From: Elysia crispata
Lineage: Eukaryota; Mollusca; Gastropoda; Plakobranchidae
Assembly: GCA_033675545.1 (NCBI GenBank)
Contig: JAWDGP010006885.1
Span: 43,501 to 107,500, forward strand
Reading direction: 5' to 3'
Length of the DNA stretch: 64,000 nt
The notes under the pieces were generated by a model. It was not told the DNA's origin. It did not search any database and saw nothing but the letters and a program-made list of their open reading frames with translations. Made by a program: the position numbers and the translations under genes. Below, piece after piece: positions 36,435 to 49,400 of the stretch (position 1 is its first letter; each line of letters starts with the position of its first letter).

Positions 36435-39400
36435 TCAAGATATAAAACCTATTATTTGCCGTTTCTGAACAGTCCCTCCATAACTAATTAGTAAACGTAG
36501 GCCTAGGCTGTGTTTGTCAGGCTTTCAAGGAATTAGCAAATCAGTACAGTCGACTGCGGTTAAGTTGGTGTAGCTTGGAGATTTATGTAAACATCAATAC
36601 AACCGTCAGATAAACACAACCGTAGGATAAAATCAAAGGACTTTTCAGTGTTTTACGTACATAAGTGAAGTTATGTACCATACTAATGGGACATCCTGAC
36701 GTGACGTGTATCACCCGGTTTGATGATAGTGGTTTTTTTTTTTTTTTTTTTTTTGCATAAGACTATGGAAGTTTGAACTATTTTTGATGGTTCTGAATTT
36801 TACAGGTTGCTGTATCGATGTGAAGATACGAGTAAAGGGAATGCGCAAAGGCAGATGACTGTTACATATGTTAAGTGAGCGTGTGGAGTTAAAGAAACAA
36901 TAAGAAAGAAAGTGATGAAACACACAGCCAGTTATCCAACCATAATAATCATTGCTTTATATTGAAAGTGGAAATACATCGCCATACATTAGACATTGAA
37001 AATTAGGTTCGCCTCAGGTTAGCATAATGTTGGGTATACACGCTCACATCCATGGCATGGGTCTTGCGTGCTGTGCCCACCCTGCCCTTCCTTTCCCCTC
37101 ATATTAACCTGCAGACGACTTAACGTCATCACTTTTCATCATTCTTCAATACAAAGGTAGGCGTATAATTTGCGTTTATGTCTCGACATCAAAATTCTTT
37201 TCGGTGGTCTAGATCTAAATTTCGCACTAGATCTACCTAGCTGCTGATATCTTAACTCAGTGATGATCTGTTGTGACGAGGTCCGTGTTTACACGTCACG
37301 ATCTTATTTCGATTAGTGTTCGATAATAGTAAGAAAAAAAAAAGTGAGGAAAAAAAATAGGTGCTGTCGTGCAGTGGCTACAGTGGGATGATGCGCCTGT
37401 ATGGGTGTGCGTCTGTGTTCGCACCACGTGTCTGTGAGTGTGAGTGGGAAAAAACGGGGGGGGGGGGGGGTGTAAAGAAATATAAGGTCATCGCTAGCGT
37501 GCTCCTTTACGTAGATCATACATGTAGCATGATGCGGGGAAATTTAATTGATGTTAACAATTTCTCCGCGAATAACTTTTTTGAGTTACGCCTTACTTAA
37601 TTCATTATAATTTATCGTTATCCCCATTCCACTCCGTCTCTTTTTCCTCTAGTCTCTATCTTTGCTTGTTTCTCGTTTTATTGTCTTTCTTCTTCGTTCT
37701 TAACTCTTTTTTTTTCGCTCTCTCAATCACTCTCTTATCTCAAAAAAAGTCGCATGCTCACCCTGTGGTATGGTCCGAATAAAAGGGACGGAAAGAGGCT
37801 ATGAGAAAGGGAGATAAAGAGATAGAGAAATGGAGAGGAATGCATAGAGAGAAGGAGAGGAGTTGAAAGAGAGTGAGAAGGGGTAGGGGTGCAATTAGGG
37901 GATAAGACAGACTCAAAGAGGGGGGAGAGACGCTGAGTGGTGGATACTGATAGCTATGCAGAGAGAAGGGAAAAGAAAAGAATGCAAAAGGAGAGAGTTA
38001 CAGAGAGATAAAGAGGATTGGAGATAATTATAGAGAGAGCAAAGCAGGAAGAAAGAAAAAGAGAGGGAAGGAGGGAGATCACTCTTCCAAACCCACCTTC
38101 TCTCTTTCCCTCCCTCTATCTATCTTTTTATTCTTCTCACATTGTAGCGTTTGTTTTCTTTTTATTTTTTTTTTTCGAACTTTAATTAATTATTAAAACA
38201 AAGAACCTTTCCTTTTTTGCAACGCCCAGGTGTGCAATCCTATATAACATGATAATACAAAATAAAGACGAAAGAATAAAACACAATCGTTACAAAGAGA
38301 ATCATTAAAAAAATTTTTAAGTTTCCAAGCGAGCTTTGTGGATTATTTTAAGACGCTGATTCTAATAATGTAGTTCATACCTGGATCCAACAAGTAATTT
38401 TCAACTTTGGCAAGAACCATTTTATTCGCCGCGGCAGAAAAGTTAATCAGAAAAGCGTTTCCGACACGCCACACCCAAATTAATCGTACCATAAGCAAAA
38501 AATTATCAGGCGGTTCCTAATAGTTTGGGCAAGCCTTCGATTCACTGTTCAACGGTATAAATTGAATCCAATTCAGCGGTTACACGAATCGATCCACAGT
38601 TAATGAACATAAAGTAAATTTCTTTTTAGTATTTTGTTACGTCTAACCGCAGCCTACCGTAAACAAAGCCCTCTATGCAGATACCTTGGCACTGTGGAAG
38701 GGGGTGGGGGGAACAGACAGTGGTGCAATTTCAGCAAGCTCTACACACTCTTGAAAACTGGACAACACACTAGCTGCTATCTATCAAGGAAGGAAAGTTA
38801 TTTCACCTCTTAATCTGTTATGAAACAGCAAACCGTCTTATATGAAGCAGCCCTTGAGTACTTGGATATAACCCTTGATAACGTTTAACCTGGAAGCAGT
38901 TGACCAAGAACTATCACACTAGCGCAAAACTGCGAATGAGTTAGATGAAGTGGTCGGTAGGATTAAGCTGGAGATGCGACGATAAAAAAAATTGACTTCG
39001 GCATTTTTCATATTGGCAATATGTACTCAGACATTTTTCTGAATGACATATAAGATCACTTTGTGCAACATGCTAGCCCTCCCGCCGAGAACGTAACTTC
39101 TTTGCAAGGGTTGCATGATGACTGTTAGCGACGCTCGAATTCTACTGTGTACTAGCCCGGTGCCAGCAAGCTGTTAGTAGCGTGTATATCAACCGTATGC
39201 TCACAAATATGTAAAAAAAGACTATTTTATTTTTAGTGACATTTAGGGTAGCTTACGTATTTTTCCGACCTACTCGTCCTTGGGATTTAAACAACACTGG
39301 GCGATTTGCACACGTGCTAGTTATAATTATGGGATCTGTTGAACTTCAATATTGTAAAAGAAAATAGCCGCCAGTAATTTTATGAAAAAAAAAAGTTCTT

Positions 39401-40970
39401 TTAATCCTAGTTAGACCTAGACTCTGTCCTTTGAAATCAATGTACATTTTTTTCTTTGCTCGCTTGAGCTTATAGAAACTATGTCGGTTTTTTTTTTTAA
39501 ATCTTGTCACACAAAATTTTGTTACAAACTAATTAGCCTAAGTGCTGAATGTCTTAAGCATAAAAGGAAAAATCGAAACTATCCGTCCTGCGTACATACA
39601 TATAATTATATATAATTAGGTTTTGATTGTAATATACAATGAGTAATTTAAAAAAAACGAACAAAATCATTTACATACTACAAATTCCAAAAGCCGAATA
39701 TGCCTGATATTTAATTACCCCAAACGCCATGCAAACCTACTAACGCAAAATTTATAAATGAGACAATATGTGAAAAGATAACTTTACAATGCATGAGTTT
39801 TCTCAAGGGGCAGATGAATTATTAACAAAAGAGTGATGTTTATAATCCAGCATGAACTATGTTAGCTCCATAAAATCGGGAAAGTTCCTGTTTCTTCTCC
39901 TAGAAACAGGTTTCCGCTAAACACAAGCTCTGTCAGTTGTTTGAGGCAGCTCAGTTTTTCCAGTTACACAGTATGAAAGTTTGTATCTTATGGTAGAGGC
40001 TTTGTAGCATAGACCCTTGATGTAGGCTGAGCAACTGTTGGATCACCTGCCTTTTTGCCGGATCTAATGGTGCTGAAATAGTCATTGTTTAGTAGGGCAA
40101 ATACTTCAAATGGTCAAGCATTAGAATGTGGTATGGGCCTTTCCTACATTAAGTTTTCATGAGTAGAGCAAAATTCATGGGTAGTAGGCCTATACACTTT
40201 CGTTTTGAAATGTGTTTCTTAATCGTAATGGGGCTTGCTGAGTCCCACTCCATTTGAGTGTGACCTCTGATGAAAAATGGTACTTTCGAAGAATCTTGAT
40301 GTTCGATTGCGATGTCAAGTAATAATAGAATACTTTATTGAAAACGGTTGGGACCCGATTTTAACAGCCACAGGGATTGTTTTGCGTTCAAATAACAAGC
40401 AAATGATATAAAATAAAAGAAAAAAAAGAAAAAAATACACAGTAAACTGTTTGATGGTTGTTTCTGATTTCTACGCGCTTGTCTTTTAAAGCCTAATAAC
40501 TGCTAGCAATTGATTGTTGTTTTTTTTTTTTTTAGCTTGTCAGCACGTTTGCATTAATTTATATTGTTTCACAAGCCTCCGGAATATCTTCATAGGATAT
40601 CGGCAAATCGTGGTGCTAACTAACGAAGGATGATTGACTAATTTTGCAATGCTTCATCTTTCAAGCCTGATATACGGATGCGTTCTTCGAAGCCGTTTTA
40701 TTCAAGACAAATACGGTAGTGGCCTTTCAGATGGAACATCGGTGCAAGTTTCAAGCCGACATTGCAACACATGTATCACTACCTCTCTCTCTCTCACTCT
40801 CTCTCCCCCCCCTCCCCAACCTTACATTTTGCTAATGAGCGAAAAGCAGGCCCAAACCTTCAAAGCTAGAAACATGGAACTTGGAGGGGGAAGACAATTT
40901 TCATCTCCACGTATTTCAAGTCAAAATTTTCTACTCAATTTAAACTTCGATACATAATGTAGGTAAAATA
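36433..40970. other. Gene-poor intergenic DNA upstream of calpain
   Basis: No convincing exon, tRNA or transposon terminus. Contains poly(T) at 36731-36754, a G run at 37456-37470, a pyrimidine-purine-pyrimidine block at about 37620-38180, and a weak tRNA-like SINE head near 37361-37430 (GTCGTGCAGTGGCTACAG). A 107-codon open frame at 40634-40957 (+) shows no family features. Intergenic or very long 5' regulatory DNA. Confidence 0.4.
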
Positions 40971-41017
40971 CTTTTGATATTTATAGGCCTACCTGAAATT
41001 TCTCTAGACAGTGTGTT

Positions 41018-41125
<108 letters not shown>

Positions 41126-41204
41126 AGAAAAATCAAACACAAACTTCGATCCAGCTCGAGACCGACAAATAAGACGAAAGACGTAAAAACATTACAACAG
41201 ATGG

Positions 41205-41296
41205 AATGAACAGGGATCGAACCTGCGCCACGATGCGGCACCCATCGCCTTGCCGAGACACGACCAGGCACTTAACTACTGTACTATCCGCATCTA
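41205..41296 (-). repeat. tRNA-derived SINE head
   Basis: The minus strand begins GATGCGGATAGTACAGTAG, a good A-box, and ends GCAGGTTCGATCCCTG, a near-perfect B-box with a pairing T-arm (GCAGG/CCTGT, one G-U). The A-to-B distance is longer than in a standard tRNA, and an acceptor stem is not evident, so a SINE fits better than a tRNA gene. It is flanked on both sides by GA microsatellites. Confidence 0.5.
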
Positions 41297-41396
41297 CAAA
41301 AATAGATGCTTCAGGAACAGTGACTTTCATGCTGGCTTGAATAGACTAACAAGTTGAATCGCTAAGAACGATCAAGTCCATATTTTTACAGGACAT

Positions 41397-41501
<105 letters not shown>

Positions 41502-42100
41502 ATATCCGTATATTATATGTTTATTCCAGAGGGGTGTGGTGAGTGGGTGCTTTTACATGTAGTTTACTGCCAGTAAGAACACTTTTATTTATTTCTATTT
41601 TTCTTTAGACAAGTCATTAATCTTAATCATAACATATAAGTCATTGTAGTTTTCTGAACAAATGAAACAAATAAAAATTCATCCGATCATATAAGATGAA
41701 GAATGAATTAGTGAATAAATACTTTCAAAAGTTGACTTTATAATGAGTAAAATAATCTCTTAAATCTTATTTTTATTATTTTCACACAATTAAACCCATA
41801 AATTTGGTAAGCAAGCAGCTAAAACTGGCTCAAACCAGCTATGACTATACTTGAGCTGCCATTTGGGGGTTATTTTGAAGACAAACTTGGCAATTTTGTA
41901 ATTGTATCCAAAATTTTAAGAATAACTTTGTGAAAAATAATCAGCTGCTTTTTCCCTCCATTATTACTATTTACAGCATCAGTGAAACGAATGTAATTGC
42001 GGTGTGTGGTTTTTTTCCGAAAGGGACTCTTGATGTACCACGACATGTATTGTGTGAGGAAAAACAACTTATTACAGTACATTGTATTTACACATTTTAT

Positions 42101-42295
42101 TTATGAGTGACCTTGTTGGGTGGCAACACTTTTTCGTTTGAATTCTTTGCAGTCTATGCGATTCATAGCTCTCTGCATAGGAATCACATTTCTGTTGCCT
42201 CCAGTTTCTTTTGAAGCTGCTTTGAAACTGTCTAGATTTAGCACCCAAACATCAGAATGGGTTAAATATACATGTAGCACACCAGGTCTCATCTT
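42101..42295 (-). pseudogene. Possible LINE reverse-transcriptase C-terminal scrap
   Basis: The minus frame reads VLHVYLTHSDVWVLNLDSF then PMQRAMNRIDCKEFKRK. This resembles the 'L.YGSE.W.L.....AQR.M.R....' stretch after the RT domain of many non-LTR elements. It is short, lacks flanking motifs, and the plus strand is equally open here, so the call is tentative. Confidence 0.25.
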
Positions 42296-42399
42296 ATTGT
42301 ACGGATGGACATATATTTATTTGTAAATACCAATTTCATTCTTCTGGAAACTCTTTTCGCTTGTTCTATTCTTGATGCAATTTCAGAGTTTTGCCTCCA

Positions 42400-45300
42400 T
42401 CGCTTATAGTAAAGTACCCACATGCATTTTCATTGTTCCCTTGCTTGGGCTTATTTTTTTTAAATATAGATGTTTCGATTGACGACTATTAGTTTTCTTT
42501 TTGCTGCACTATTCTAACCCTCTCTTTCTGCTTTCTTGTTCAGCAACGTCTAATAATCATGCAAGTATTCTGAAGGCCCTACATAACCCTTAAGATGAAA
42601 ACTGCTCTCTCTCTCTTCCCCCCGCCTCTTCCCATTTTTGTTACTCCTATATATCTAGACATTAATTTACATCCCATCTTTTAAAGACCTTGAAAATAAT
42701 TAAATGATACAATTAGCCATTTGGTGTCTACTTTTGCTTAGATGAAATCAGTGCAGGGCTTAAATTAATGTCAAACTGCTTGGTACCTCTATAGTTTGAC
42801 ATTTAAATCTTAGTTAGACAAAAATCTAAAAAAGATAGTATGAGAAGTTGCTAACAAACAATACAATAATAGTATTATTTTAATACTTATGTTGGTTGTT
42901 TGTTTTTTTCTCTTTTGAAATGTGCTTTTTTTTTTTACCTACTTGTAAATTTTAATCTAGGTTGAAACCTTCAAGGTTGGGATTTACTATGCTAACAGTT
43001 GGCTTGGGATGTGTTTGGATCCAAACTTAAGATTGGTAAAAAAAATTATCCTTATGCATTATATTTAGGAATGTAGATCTATATAAAACTAGGTGCGTCA
43101 AATTTGAATAAGTTTGATTTCTGAAATAAAAAATGTAATTATTTTCATTGCCATTGTCCACAACAATTTCATGGAATTAAGATGGTAAAATCTTAAATTA
43201 TGAAAGACAAACATTAAAACTTTTCCCCCTACGAAACTACCAATTAACGAAATAAAGTTTACAGAACTAAGAAGAGAAACAAACATGAAGGTGCAATCAA
43301 ACAGGAGAAAAAATACAACATAAGTTTGATTGCAAAACAAAAGCATCCATGATTTTCTTAAAACCATTTCTTTATATAAAAAATAATATAATATACATGT
43401 ATTGTGAAATCATAATTATGAGTGTCAAAAAAAACAACAACAAACCAATGAGTGGTTTTGACAAAATCAAAAACGCACCAATACTGATAAGGATAAAATT
43501 GTTCAAAATTATCTTGAATATAAATTATTTGAATACAACATCGGTAATGCACAAGACCAAAACAAAGAGAGAAGAACAGATCTCAAGCAGTAAGGACTCT
43601 TTCTAAGAGTTAAATTTAAAAACAGAAAAAGAAAAAGAAGCAAAGCTTGCACTTTCCAAGACAGACATTTAACTAATTTGAAGACATCTTTAAATTTCGA
43701 ACAAAAAAATCATCTTCCTCGAAATGTTTATATTTATTGAAGTCTATTAATGAAGATCCAAAGATAAGTTAATGAGTTGTTCTTTCATAAATTTTTAGAC
43801 TAATCAGGGAACTTAAAAAAAAAATAACAGCTTCTCATCAAGCCTTGCTCTGATAAGGCTGATTAGATCCCATCAACATAATTATGGCTCAAGAGAGGAT
43901 CCAATAATCGATCCCCTTTTTGTCACTTCAATCCTTTGCAACCAAGCTATCTGGTACTCATAGTGTCATTTTTTTCTTCTTCCAGTAAATCCCTAGAATT
44001 ATGGATTGCACACATCTCACAACTCAAACTGAATTATCAGAACTTTGCGATCTAATTTAAAAAAAACAAACGAACAAAAATAACTATTGTCATGATAAAT
44101 AAAAGCTTCAGGTAATTCACATTTTGTTATCTTATTAACCACAAAAAATGTTCATTGCGCAAAGACATATTCTTTAAGTTTACAAATGTAATTGAATATG
44201 GAATGCAATCACATCATTAAGATAATACATTTATTTATTGAACTAGAATTAAAATTCTTAAAATGTGATTACTGCAAATCATTAGAAAATTTGCTTTTTT
44301 AAGGAGAAATAGTCCTCACATCACATTCCCTTCACAGGGACAAGCTGAATATTCAAAAATTTATACAGAAAGATTATATCAAATACTTTGAAGGGCAATA
44401 TTTTCTTATAAAAATCTGGCTCTATGCAACTAAGAAAATTCATGATGTAAAACTCACAAAAGCTGTTTGTGTGTTTTACATCCAATAAAAACATGAAGTG
44501 ACTGATCAGAGAATAATAAATCTTTGTCCTATTGTTCTCAGATTATTAAAATCATCAATGAAATCACCCTTATTTTTTATAGACATTTTACATGCTAGCT
44601 AATTTTACACTGTGACACAAGATACAGTAAAATAAAGGCACTTCCAATTTAGAAATGAAGTCTATTTAATTCTAATCGGAATAATTCAAATTTCTAAAGA
44701 TTTCATTAAAATATAGACTATGCAATTTGAACCATTTCTTTTTCTGTTTTTGCCACATTAAATTCTGTTACGTATGAATTCTGATGGTAAAATAATTTAA
44801 TTCAAAAGACTGTGTTATAAATCATTAATGTCATAATTCTTAGGAGCTTTGGTGAGAATTAATCCTATTTGATATGTGTGTGTGTGTTTCTGTCAAACTG
44901 CTTTGTTCTTTATTGCCTTTTTTAACCCATATTTGAAGTGAAAATTCTGTTTTATACATTTTAGATTTTCCATAATTAGTAGTCTGTGATGATGCCATTC
45001 TTCTATTTTTGACCACATCATCCTTTTATTGGTGTTGTTTTAGAGTTGATAGTTCAACAATGACATAAAATCAGAATTTGTAATTTAATTGAAGGTTAGG
45101 GATCTTATGACATTTAAACACTTATCTAAATTGGAATATGACAAATCTGTTATGAATGAAAACTGTCGTTAAACAAAGAAGTAAAAAGTTTTGAGATAGT
45201 TCCAACCCGTAGGCAGCATTCAGCTCCATTGGATTTTATGCTTGTACCCAGGAAGTGTCTTACAATGAGGGGTTGTAATGTATGGAAATTAAAAAACTGC

Positions 45301-46490
45301 TAGCTCAAACTTAACAATCAAATATGAGAATATTACTCAACTGGAGATCAGTGAGGGACAGCAGTTAAATGCAATAGACACTCGCAAACCAAATAATCAA
45401 CAACAGCAACAGTCTCTCTACCTCTGTTATTCCCCCCCCCCCCCCCTGCTCTCCCTTTTCTCAATCGCTCTATTTCTTACAGACATATATAATAATAATA
45501 TAAATAAAGATAACAATAATATAACTTCAGACCATTTCTAGAACACTCTCCCTAAAAAATTCAGTTCAGAGCGTTTAAACACTTTAAAATCTTATTCACA
45601 AAGAACATAACATTGCAAAATTACATTACAAAACATGCAATCACAACAGCATCCATATATACAAGAACATAGTTTTACATTTAAAATGCCCTTTACTTAG
45701 CTTTTAAAAAAAGTCTGCTCCGAATTTGTGTGTGTGTGTGTGTGTGTGTGTGTGAGTGTATGAACACAGAGAAAAATCAAAGGATTTCTCAGTATTTGTA
45801 TAATTTGCAAAATAGCATAAATCTAAATCCTCATTAAATATTACTTTTTGAGCTTTTCAGAGCACAAATTTCCATAGCCTTTTTTCCTCCTCTCAATTAA
45901 ACATGATTTCTTTATGACATGTTTTCATGATTCCTTATATCAAGCTATTTCACAGGTAGCTTTGAGGACAACAGCTAATTCCATAAGCCACCAGCTTGTC
46001 TAAGGGGACTTAGGAGGGGACTGTAAGGCATGCTGTGAGTATTATGGCAAAACACAACCAGTAAATCTAATTATACTGCTTAGAGCATGATTTTGTATAA
46101 AAATCCCATGCTTTTGATCTTTTTTAAATTAATAATGTCAAATCACTGGTCCCTTAATGCTATTACAATGCATTGGAAATGTTCTTTAAAGTGCTGAAAA
46201 TATGAACAGAACCAATATCCAAAGGTATTCCACCCTAAGCAATCCTGCATAGAAAAGGAAATGAAGATGTACATGGAGAGAAAGTACATAGCAGGATATA
46301 TTCCCCTATATAAATTATGAACCAATTATAATTGGGAAAATTATTATGTATGTGGCTCTTCTTACAATCTCAGAATGTGACTAGCAAGTGTGACTCTCCT
46401 TGAGAAAATTAACCATGGAAGGATTAAGATTTTCTGATAAGGGAGTAAGGAATATAAAAAAAGGGGATGCAGGACTCAGAACATTCAAAT
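42400..46490. other. Region downstream of SLC35A4, possible long 3' UTR, otherwise no gene seen
   Basis: Extends from the SLC35A4 stop (46493) downward. Minus AATAAA signals (plus TTTATT) occur near 45025 and 44912, so the 3' UTR could be about 1.5 kb. A C run at 45433-45446 and the (TG)n at 45727-45754 are the only repeats of note. No exons recognised. Confidence 0.35.
45727..45754. repeat. (TG)n microsatellite
   Basis: Short uninterrupted TG array about 750 bp downstream of the SLC35A4 stop, possibly in its 3' UTR. Confidence 0.95.
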
Positions 46491-46492
46491 AC

Positions 46493-49400
46493 TTACACAA
46501 ATGATTCTTTAGACATAGACCGTCTCTTGCCAATTGAATAAGAATTGTACATGCATAAGGCTAAAACAACGAGGAAGACCACCACAAAAAAATCTAATCC
46601 TGCTTTCATATTGAAGACAACCATAGTGAGAGCGGCAGTAACTGGTACAGCAGATGAAATGACAAGAAGTCGCGTTATGTTACTGCTGTACTTCATGATG
46701 AAAGACATTGCAAGACCATTGAAGGCCTGTGAGAAAAGAAAACAAATTTATTTCTTTTGGTTCCCCAAAAAGAACATTACAATCAATTACAATGATGCAT
46801 GCAGTATATATTAATTTTTTAGTGAAAGTTTACTCCTTTATTCGCTCTCTATATATGTATATCTTCTACACAGCTAAGGTTAATTTTCACTCAGTGCATC
46901 TTTTCTTTATAATTTCTCCCACTGGGTAACAAAAACTTAAGAAATGTATGAAAAACACTTACAGGTATTTGATTTTTACAGGTAGGAGGCGTGTAAATTC
47001 TGATTTATCAAAATAGCTTACTAACTATTCAATGCCTACCTTTATCGGCATTAAACCAATGACAGCATTAAGAAAAACAAAAACAAACTCGCCCATACCC
47101 AAATAAGAAAAAAAAATAGCAAACCCAAAACCCAAAACATTTCCTTGCTGATCACGTACGAACATCAATACAAAAAATAGCATTAACTATGCAGTAAATG
47201 ATGTTAATTTGGCCTCAGGTCTTAAAGGAGTTCAATTGCTGAATATACAAAGTGCCATGAATTCAATGGTTATGATAGTGTGTCTTCTTCTCCAATTTCA
47301 AATTCAATTTTAACTATAGTACTCCTCGAATCCAACGGACTTGGATTCAAAGAACACCTTGCATCTCCGTTTTTTTTTTCCTTCTTTGACTCTCTTAAAA
47401 TACCTTGCGTCAAGCGAACTAATCTCAGACCCATCCCCAAGTCCAACGAACTACAAATATTGGCAAAGCCACAATAGAATGCTTTTCTGCTCTGAAACTA
47501 TGTTGGCTGGGGGCACTCATTATGCCATAGTATATAGGGGAGAGCAAAGTATTGATATACAGGGAAAAGATAATAAAAAGAGAGGAGGAAGTGGGTAGGG
47601 AGCTGCAGCAAATGCATGAAGAGATCATGATACAGGATCAAAGAACCAAAGGGGTGAAAACTTGGGCAATGGTGGGAACTGTAAAGAGTAGCTTTATAGA
47701 CATATGGTTAGTTGATAAAAACAAGGGAAATAATTATGTAGTAATTTCAGTTGGTTACCTCCCTTGTGGCGCCTTATGTTATGGCTTCAAAGAAGCTTGC
47801 ATTCAACAAAACTGTTAAAAATGACCGAACTAGTTAGTTGAGTCCAAGGTGTACTCTCCATTGTTAAGAGTATTTCACACATAAATTAGTTTCTATTACA
47901 GTACTGTATTTATTTGACACACAGATATCCCAAAAGCACCTACAGGTAGAGACAGCAGGGCTCAACAATCCTTGAAATGTTTTAAGGATTTTACTTTGTC
48001 AAGTGTAACATAGGGCTGTGGTACAACATTGATCTAAAGATTACTTAATTTGATAAAAAATAAGGAATTATGAATCTTCCCCTGTGGTCTTTGTTACCAC
48101 AATGATATTCAAATGTGAAATAAACTCTTGCTTATCAATTTATTTACAATTCATTGAAGAAAGAGATACTTAGAAAAGCCATTTAAGCCATTTCCCCCAA
48201 ATTTTCAAACAACAGCCCTAAATTTGGATAGCTGCAAAATATAACAAATTTAAAAAGGAATACCTGAGAAATAACTGCTGCCCATGTGTATTTGGTAAAA
48301 CTATGATAAATCTTCATATCACCTGTGAAGATATAAGAACAACAAATCAATCATATTACTATGTTAAAACAAGAAACAATGAATAAAAAAATGTAAGATT
48401 GTTCATCTTTTCAGTCCAATTTTTATAAGATGAGTAACATAATATGATATAGGAAAAGGCCATCACAAGTACAAATTTGCTTATCTATATGACAACTTTA
48501 TATTATTCATTTTTTGTATAATAAAAATAACATTTTCCCAGCATTTATAAAAAGAAGTCTACATTAACAATATTCTCTTTCTTTATTAAAATATGTAGCA
48601 AATGAATTTCAGGGGTATATCCTCTTGATCTAAAAACCATTTAATTTTAAATGCACTCAGTCTAAAAAAAGTACTTGATATGAAAGCAGAAAGAGATCAG
48701 AAGCATTTGAAGCACCTGTAGCAGGAAAAGGAAACATACTTAAGTTCGCTTTTCAAATGGAAAATTTTACTATCACAGGAAGCAATCAGTTTAGCCTAAT
48801 TATTTTAACTATCTTTTTATATCGGTCTGAATTTCTCTTTTTGTGTGTGTGTGTGGGAAAAATTCTAAAAGGAAAAAACATATCATGGATGAGTGAGCTT
48901 AACTTTTCATTAAGAACCTAGTGCTTTGATAAAAACAAAAACCTCACCAGATTGATAGAGCATAAGCAAGCCATTAAGTATGACACCAAAGATATACATA
49001 TAACAGTTTTGAAGAGCCAGTGGTATCTGAAACAAAAAAGTTATATTATGATGTTTCAGTTTGGAATGACAGAGAGAAAAGAGGAAAGAAACTGATATTC
49101 TAATATTGTAATTTAAAAAAAAAATCTAAAATTATAGAAAGTAAGATAATAGTATAATATGGCCAAGATAATAATAATAATGAAAATGAAAGAAATAAAG
49201 AACATGCATAGACAATCTTGTTTTAAAAGTAGACAATGGAATTATACATATTGCTACTGCTAAATCATAAGGTGCACTACACAGATCTACCTGTTGAATG
49301 TATGTGGCGGGATGTAGAATTAATAATTAAGACAACTGAAATTTTCAGGCAAATATCTCATGCCTTCTTCAGGGGAAAAGACTTCTTTCATCTTTACACA

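Noticed and set aside
40261-40300. Third hammerhead (CTGATGA...CGAA on plus)
   Set aside because: Lacks the GAAA-plus-stem III and any cleavage triplet pairing; chance match.
42120-42326. Plus-strand ORF with signal-peptide-like start (MRFIALCIGITFLLPPVS)
   Set aside because: Overlaps an equally open minus frame that looks more like an RT scrap; no secreted-protein features follow.
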